Shown here: positions 55,401-60,488 of the stretch, piece by piece
Position numbering within the stretch: position 1 is the first letter of the stretch
Layout of the letters: every line of letters begins with the position of its first letter
DNA from: Mesostigma viride
Lineage: Eukaryota > Streptophyta > Mesostigmatophyceae > Mesostigmatales > Mesostigmataceae
Length of the DNA stretch: 60,488 bases
NCBI GenBank assembly: GCA_009746045.1
Contig: RPFO01000579.1
Location: 1,362,076 to 1,422,563 of the forward strand
Direction of reading: 5' to 3'
Notes under the pieces: generated by a model
Seen by the model: only the letters and a program-made list of their open reading frames with translations
What the model was told of the DNA's origin: nothing
The model's database searches: none
Program-made: the position numbers and the translations under genes

Positions 55401-58400
55401 TGCGATACCTATGTAGTCCGTCCACATCTTGTTGCGATACCTCTGTAGTCCGTCCACATCTTGTTGCGATACCTCTGTAGTCCGTCCACATCTTGTTGCG
55501 ATACCTCTGTAGTCCGTCCACATCTTGTTTCGATACCTCTGTTGTCCGTCCACATCTTGTTGCGATACCTCTGTAGTCCGTCCACATCTTGTTGCGATAC
55601 CTCTGTAGTCCGTCCACATCTTGTTGCGATACCTCTGTAGTCCGTCCACATCTTGTTGCGATACCTCTGTAGTCCGTCCACATCTTGTTGCGATACCTCT
55701 GTAGTCCGTCCACATCTTGTTGCGATACCTCTGTAGTCCGTCCACATCTTGTTGCGATACCTCTGTTGTCCGTCCACATAGTCGCCAAGACCTTACCTGT
55801 TGGTGTAGCTGCAGCAAGCAATTCCTTTAGTGGCGACGCAGGCATGCACGTTATATTTGCGATGCAAAAGGGCGCATGTATCAAGAGGAGAGGGGGGGGG
55901 GGGGGGAATCTTCATTCTGCCTACCTGGATCCGTGCGTGTGCTGCCATGTCCTTGGCCAGGTCGGGCAGAACACGGGGGATAACTGGGTGGTCCCAAATC
56001 CCCTCTTGCCTCCCCCCCCTCCCCCCCCTGCCCTCCTTCTCACCCTCGGTTGTCTCGCAAGCCTTCGTCTGTGTGGCCCTCGTCCTTCTTTCTTCTCCGG
56101 TACCTACCGTGTAATCCCAATCCGCCATCTGGCAACACCCATGCATGGCCAGCACATGCATGACGAGCCATGCATGGACAGCCACAATGCAGCGACCATT
56201 GGCATCTGCCACTACAAACCGTGTGTTACCAACCACCTATGGCCAACCACCATTGGGGTACCAACCATGCGCTGCCAACCAACCTTGCGGTACCAACCAC
56301 TGCCTCCCTGGCAGGAGAAGAAGGGGCCCCCACCGCCCAACGGGAGCGGCTTCCTTATCACGCTCAAGGCGACACCCGAATTAGACGAGGACTGCATCGT
56401 GGTGGGCAGGTGGGCTTGTCACACAAATATGGGAGCAAATGACGTTGCCACGCTGATAATAGAAGAGACCATCGTGGTGGGCGCCGACCTCATGCCTTAT
56501 CACACGGGACAGTCCCATGGTCGCGCCCACTGGCTAATCGACAATCGCAGGAAAAAATCGCATGACAGCCTGGATTTCGGAAGAGAAGCACTTCAATGCA
56601 AGGGAGATTTTTCATAAAACCTTTTTCGTAGGAGAGGCTTTCTTGCTCCCTGCTTCTTTTCTAGCTGACCAAGAGGGTTGCCATTTGCTTGATGGATGAA
56701 AGGAAAGCACAGACTGCTCCGCAACCACCCATTGCCCCGGTGTTTCTTGGCACTTCCTTCGGCACTCCTTACCTCAAGAGCGCCCGGGCAGCCATCAAGC
56801 TATTCTTAACCACTACATCACAGCATGGGAGGTAATCTGGAGCCCCGACGTAGTTTGGGTGTCAGTGATCACCCCAAATTTTTGTTTTGAGTAGAGCGAT
56901 CGACCTCCACGAGAAGACCCTGGATCATGCCTTATATACTGGGAAGCTTTCAGTTGCGTGATAGTTGGCCTACAAGACAGGTGAAAATGGCTGGTCGCTG
57001 GCCCCTTTGCATCAAATGGGTCCAAGCTTTGCGGACGTTGGGGGGGTTCAAACTCATGTTATAGTAGAGCATGTGACACATCTCGATGTGGACACTCAGA
57101 ATCTGCATCTCAGATGCCAGGAATCGTCGATGTTTGGGAAGCAGGTCGAAATCTGATACTTCCAAAGCCAAAAGTAATTAGCTGGCCAAGCGTGCCCTTT
57201 TCATCAGGTTCTCCCGATTACTGCCCATGCTTTCCAATGCTGCTTGTTTCTGACATGTATTGATAGTCAGCCATGAGAGTTTTCTTGACTTCTAGATTAG
57301 CAATCTCCATGACGTACAAGTGACTGAAAATGAAGTCACAATGAAAATACATCGCCTCTGCAGGCGCAGGATCTTGGAGGGTGAGATGCTTAAACGTGGA
57401 GCGCAGATTGCTGCAGAATAGCTAGCAACTGAATCTGGTTTCGAGGCTGCCTTTTCTGGCATCCTTTGGTGCGTGCAGGATCCTGGAGGGTGAGGACGTC
57501 ATCAACGCCATCACCACGCTGCCGGTGGTGAAGGATAACACCGACAGCACCTTCTTCCAGTGAGTTGTTCACGCGGTCTGTGTAGCGGTGGAGTATCACT
57601 TATGAAGTGTCTAGCACGCATGGCTTGGTTGGTCAAGTGGTCAAGGACAACACCGGCAGCACCTTCTCCCAGTGCGTGGCAGATGCGGGTGATGTACAGA
57701 AGTAGCTCATTGTGTAGTGTTCGGCTGCCTAGGATGCCCGGCATGGTTGGTCAAGGACAACACGGACAGAATGTTTGTTCCATGGGGTGAGCGTGCTGCA
57801 GGCAACATATTGTCTAGTGATGAGTTGTCTGCTAGTAACGGTGGGTTGTCTAGCGGTGGGTTGTCCAACGGTGGGTTGTCTAGCCGTGGGTTTTCCTGCA
57901 GTAGGTTGTCTAGCGGTGTGCAGTGGTTCCTGCAAACGCTTCCGCTCCGGCTCCGTGCACTATCGTGCTGGCAGGTCTCATCCAGCTGGTTGCTGGTATC
58001 TAAGATAAGCTTTTCCCACAGAAATAATTTTTCTGCTAATTTTATTTGCATGCTGCAGTGACGTAGGCCATGCCTTTTTTAAAGACTGACTGTTATGACT
58101 GGGGAAAATGTGTGTGTAATGTGGGGAAGGGATGAGTGTCGGCGAAGCTTGTTTTGGTTTATGGTCGGCGAAGCTTGTTTTGTTTTATGGTCTATACTAC
58201 CTAGTGAGATTTGTTTATACTCCCTGCAATAGTACCTTGTGGGCGTGATAAAGAGTGTAGATGGGTATCTGTCGATATCCTGCACAGTACCATGGTAGCT
58301 TCAGTGTATACTATATATTGTATGCCTGGTAGGCAAAGTAACAAGGTATTCTGGGTCACTCCTCGGGGATGCTGGCTACTTCAAGAAATCAATGTTTGGA

Positions 58401-58975
58401 CGTGATCTTGGCCGTGTCGCCACCCCCTCAGGCCCCCACACCCAACTCCTGATTCCCATCGCAGCCAATTTTCTCCATGTTTTCGAAATCATGAACTTAA
58501 CACGTGTTCTAGAGCACGTAAGTCATGTGTCCTAGAGTACGAATTAAGTCACGCGACTACGCCACGTGATCCTAAATTCTCTATCCGTTTGAACTTGTAG
58601 CAATTCCAAGAAACCTGGTCAGGCGGCATGCACCTGGGCATATGATGCTGAAAATTCATATTGATACATCTTGCCACAAATGGCTCATTCTTGACGTTGT
58701 TTATGTGTCTCATAAATACATTCCACAAATTTCAGGTCTCGGGGTCTTAGGTCGTTCCGCCTGAACCTGGTACAATATGAAATGCATTACCTTGGCTGGC
58801 TTTCCCATTGTATTCTGCTGCCATGCGCTGGTTGGCTCATAATTGATTTGCGGTTGGTATTCTGTGCAGGGTGGCAAAGACTGCCGGTGACTCCCGGGCA
58901 GCCGTTGCAGAAGCAAGCTTCAACAGGCCATTCAAGACCGTGCGCATCAGCCGCAGCGGTGTTCTTGACGAATAA
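49452..58975 (+). CDS. Thylakoid-lumen cyclophilin (CYP26-2/CYP28-like peptidyl-prolyl isomerase)
   Basis: A cyclophilin-fold protein of the thylakoid lumen. Exons in phase: 49452-49760, 49841-49957 (tentative), 51224-51326, 52341-52396, 53050-53100, 53378-53502, 54315-54366, 56315-56409, 57479-57559 and 58870-58975 (TAA); an additional short exon is possible. About 364 residues. Residues 1-60 form a Ser/Ala/Arg-rich transit peptide. Residues 67-92 are a twin-arginine lumenal signal (KRRDAILALSLTAAAPLLAQ, AFA cleavage site), so export should use the Tat route. The body has VFFDIEVEQEPLGRVVVGVY, VGYRRTQFGRIT, FIENKGVRTFSYGGET, IAGGDGARLVREELLD, KLVAQKGKLITVE, LKATPELDEDCIVVG, VINAITTLPVVKDNTDSTFF and a SFNRPFKTVRI end. 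This is the order seen in the plant CYP26-2/CYP28 group. The usual active-site stretch of classical cyclophilins is not visible, so isomerase activity is uncertain. Confidence 0.88.
52881..53034. repeat. (CCCCCA)n array running into the acceptor of exon 53050
   Basis: A hexanucleotide CCCCCA array with a few CCCCA units, ending only about 15 bases before the AG at 53049. It probably serves as the polypyrimidine tract. The opposite strand is strongly G-quadruplex-prone. Frames encoding poly-Pro/His/Thr or poly-Gly/Val are artefacts. Confidence 0.9.
53735..54030. repeat. Short tandem repeats AGGCAGGAAT (10 bp) and a 19-bp unit
   Basis: At 53735-53815 a 10-11 bp AATAGGCAGG unit recurs about eight times. 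At 53974-54028 a 19-bp unit, GACGACATGGTGACGGCGT, occurs three times. Both lie in the intron between exons 53502 and 54315. Confidence 0.8.
54455..54915. repeat. 29-bp minisatellite, about 16 copies, cyclophilin intron
   Basis: The unit GCAGCCTTGCTAGCGGGGCA plus TGTGTGAAT recurs with variants (GGTGC for GGGGC, GAGTG for GAATG). Some variants recur in blocks, suggesting duplication of several units at once. Confidence 0.95.
55188..55782. repeat. 32-bp minisatellite, about 18 copies, cyclophilin intron
   Basis: The unit TCCGTCCACATCTTGTTGCG plus ATACCTCTGTAG is almost invariant. All three minus-strand frames stay open through it, giving apparent proteins up to 222 residues (DVDGLQRYRNKMWTDYRGIA pattern). 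With a 32-bp unit the three frames simply follow one another, so no gene is implied. Confidence 0.95.
57830..57925. repeat. 18-bp GGTGGGTTGTCTAGC repeat, about five copies
   Basis: Imperfect units of GGTGGGTTGTCTAGC, with variants TCCAAC and TTTTCC, in the last intron of the cyclophilin gene. Confidence 0.75.
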
Positions 58976-59062
58976 TTGACGCTGGGTCGTAGGGTAGAGC
59001 ACGACTACAATAACAAGTAACATGTATCACTCAATAATACCAAAAGCAATTCAATTATGCCA

Positions 59063-60488
59063 TTAATTAATTAGACTCGTGCTCCCGTTGGGGAGTCACG
59101 GAGCATTAACCCCGATGGATGGATGGATGGATGGATGGATGGATGGATGGATGGATGGATGGATGGATGGATGGATGGATGGATGGATGGATGGGTGGGT
59201 GGGTGGGTGGGTGGGTGGGTGGGTGGGTGGGTGGGTGGGTGGGTGGGTGGGTGGGTGGGTGGGTGGGTGGGTGGGTGGGTGGGTGGGTGGGTGGGTGGGT
59301 GGGTGGGTGGGTGGGTGGGTGGGTGGGTGGGTGGGTGGGTGGGTGGGTGGGTGGGTGGGTGGGTGGGTGGGTGGGTGGGTGGGTGGGTGGGTGGGTGGGT
59401 GGGTGGGCGGGCGGGTGGGTGGGTGGGTGGGTGGGTGGGTGGGTGGTGGGTGGGTGGTGGGTGGGTGGGTGGGTGGGTGGGTGGGTGGGTGGGTGGGTGG
59501 GTGGGTGGGTGGGTGGGTGGGTGGGTGGGTGGGTACGTGGGTGGGTGGGTGGGTGGGTGGGTGGGTGGGTGGGTGGGTGGGTGGGTGGGTGGGTGGGTGG
59601 GTGGGTGGGTGGGTGGGTGGGTGGGTGGGTGGGTGGGTGGGTGGGTGGGTGGGTGGGTGGGTGGTGGTGGGTGGGTGGGTGGGTGGGTGGGTGGGTGGGT
59701 GGGTGGGTGGGTGGGTGGGTGGGTGGGTGGGTGGGTGGGTGGGTGGTGGGTGGGTGGGTGGGTGGGTGGGTGGGTGGGTGGGTGGGTGGGTGGGTGGGTG
59801 GGTGGGTGGCCGGGTGGGTGGCCGGGTGGGTGGGTGGGTGGGTGGGTGGGTGGGTGGGTGGGTGGGTGGGTGGGTGGGTGGGTGGGTGGGTGGGTGGGTG
59901 GGTGGGTGGGTGGGTGGGTGGGTGGGTGGGTGGGTGGGTGGGCGGGGGGTGGCCGGGGGGTGGCCGGGTGGGTGGGTGGGTGGGTGGGTGGGTGGGTGGG
60001 TGGGTGGGTGGGTGGGTGGGTGGGTGGGTGGGTGGGTGGGTGGGTGGGTGGGTGGGTGGGTGGGTGGGTGGGTGGGTGGGTGGGTGGGTGGGTGGGAGGG
60101 TGGCCGGGTGGGTTGGGTGGGTGGGTGGGTGGGTGGGTGGGTGGGTGGATGGATGGATGGATGGATGGATGGATGGATGGATGGATGGATGGATGGATGG
60201 ATGGATGGATGGATGGATGGATGGATGGATGGATGGATGGATGGATGGATGGATGGATGGATGGATGGATGGATGGATGGATGGTTGGTTGCAAACAGTC
60301 CTACCGGTCTAATCTATCTACAACATCTATCTACAACTAGTCTAAGCTCTCTACCCTAGGGGACCTGTCTGGCGTGCTTCCCGTATGTTTGCACACGCGG
60401 ACGCTTCCCCACGGGAGGGGGTTCGTTGTCCTCTATGACCTGGGCCCACTTGGACTTGTCCATCATCTTGTTCCAAATCACGGAGAGA
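59063..60488 (-). mobile_element. Non-LTR retrotransposon 3' end with a hugely expanded tetranucleotide tract, copy E
   Basis: On the minus strand it enters from the right edge with the end of the polymerase ORF (LSVIWNKMMDKSKWAQVIED, EPPPVGKRPRV, stop near 60360). It continues with the 3' UTR GACCGGTAGGACTGTTTGC, then a CATC/CACC array (59115-60288 on the plus strand as GGAT/GGGT), then TAATGCTCCGTGACTCCC and the AATT tail at 59063. It is the same family as copies A and B but inverted. The element continues beyond the window. Long frames through the array (poly His-Pro-Thr or Gly-Trp-Val) are artefacts. Confidence 0.85.
59115..60288. repeat. 1.17-kb GGAT/GGGT microsatellite in a retrotransposon 3' UTR
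   Basis: About 290 tetranucleotides: some 19 GGAT units, then roughly 240 GGGT units with rare interruptions (GGGTGGTGGG, GGCCGGGT, TACG), then some 34 GGAT units. Copies A and B have only about six CATC-type units at the same site. Confidence 0.95.

Noticed and set aside
55149-55884. Minus-strand frames of 179 and 222 codons with DGLQRYRNKMWTDYRGIATR repeats
   Set aside because: They are produced by a near-perfect 32-bp minisatellite, which keeps all three frames open in turn. It sits inside a cyclophilin intron.
59071-60359. Frames of about 400 codons encoding GGWVGGWV or HPPTHPPT repeats
   Set aside because: Translation of a tetranucleotide microsatellite within a retrotransposon 3' UTR. 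There is no evidence of a protein.

Overview
The window is eukaryotic nuclear DNA. Short exons with good open reading frames are separated by GT-AG introns, and reading phase is kept across almost every junction I reconstructed. One gene encodes a thylakoid-lumen cyclophilin with a chloroplast transit peptide and a twin-arginine signal, so the host is photosynthetic. Together with a TPX2 gene, GC-rich exons, minisatellite-filled introns and LINE-type retrotransposons, this points to a green alga (chlorophyte or prasinophyte grade). The species is not settled by the sequence.

Layout, left to right. (1) 1-3420, + strand: the last three exons of an unidentified Ser/Gly/Pro-rich protein. (2) 5653-17796, - strand: an almost complete TPX2 spindle-assembly-factor gene, about 16 exons, roughly 840 residues recovered. 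(3) 18838-24862, + strand: an unidentified acidic, coiled-coil protein of about 396 residues, divergent from TPX2 across a 1 kb shared promoter region. (4) 26.7-29.9 kb: a pile-up of 3' ends of non-LTR retrotransposons plus one ORF1-like gene, all on the + strand. (5) 32720-46773, + strand: a membrane-anchored protein of about 1250 residues that appears to carry two successive sulfotransferase domains, with a probable frame break in the middle. (6) 49452-58975, + strand: a complete lumenal cyclophilin of the CYP26-2/CYP28 type, 11 exons, about 364 residues. (7) 59063-60488, - strand: another retrotransposon 3' end whose short CATC tract has grown to about 1.17 kb.

The most unusual feature is the structure of the introns. 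In all five genes, introns contain extra, diverged copies of their own exon/intron junction. Donor copies lie downstream of the donor in use, and acceptor copies lie upstream of the acceptor in use. Several form regular ladders (35, 38, 52, about 90, about 115 bp) and some have become full minisatellites. Tandem duplication across a splice site leaves the protein unchanged if the outermost site is used, so this looks like a general route of intron growth here and a possible source of alternative splicing.

Exon coordinates were read by eye from frame, splice consensus and phase. No alignment or RNA evidence was available. TPX2 and cyclophilin are firm family calls. The sulfotransferase is good for its 3'-PAPS motif and moderate for the two-domain model. 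Genes 1 and 3 are real but unidentified.
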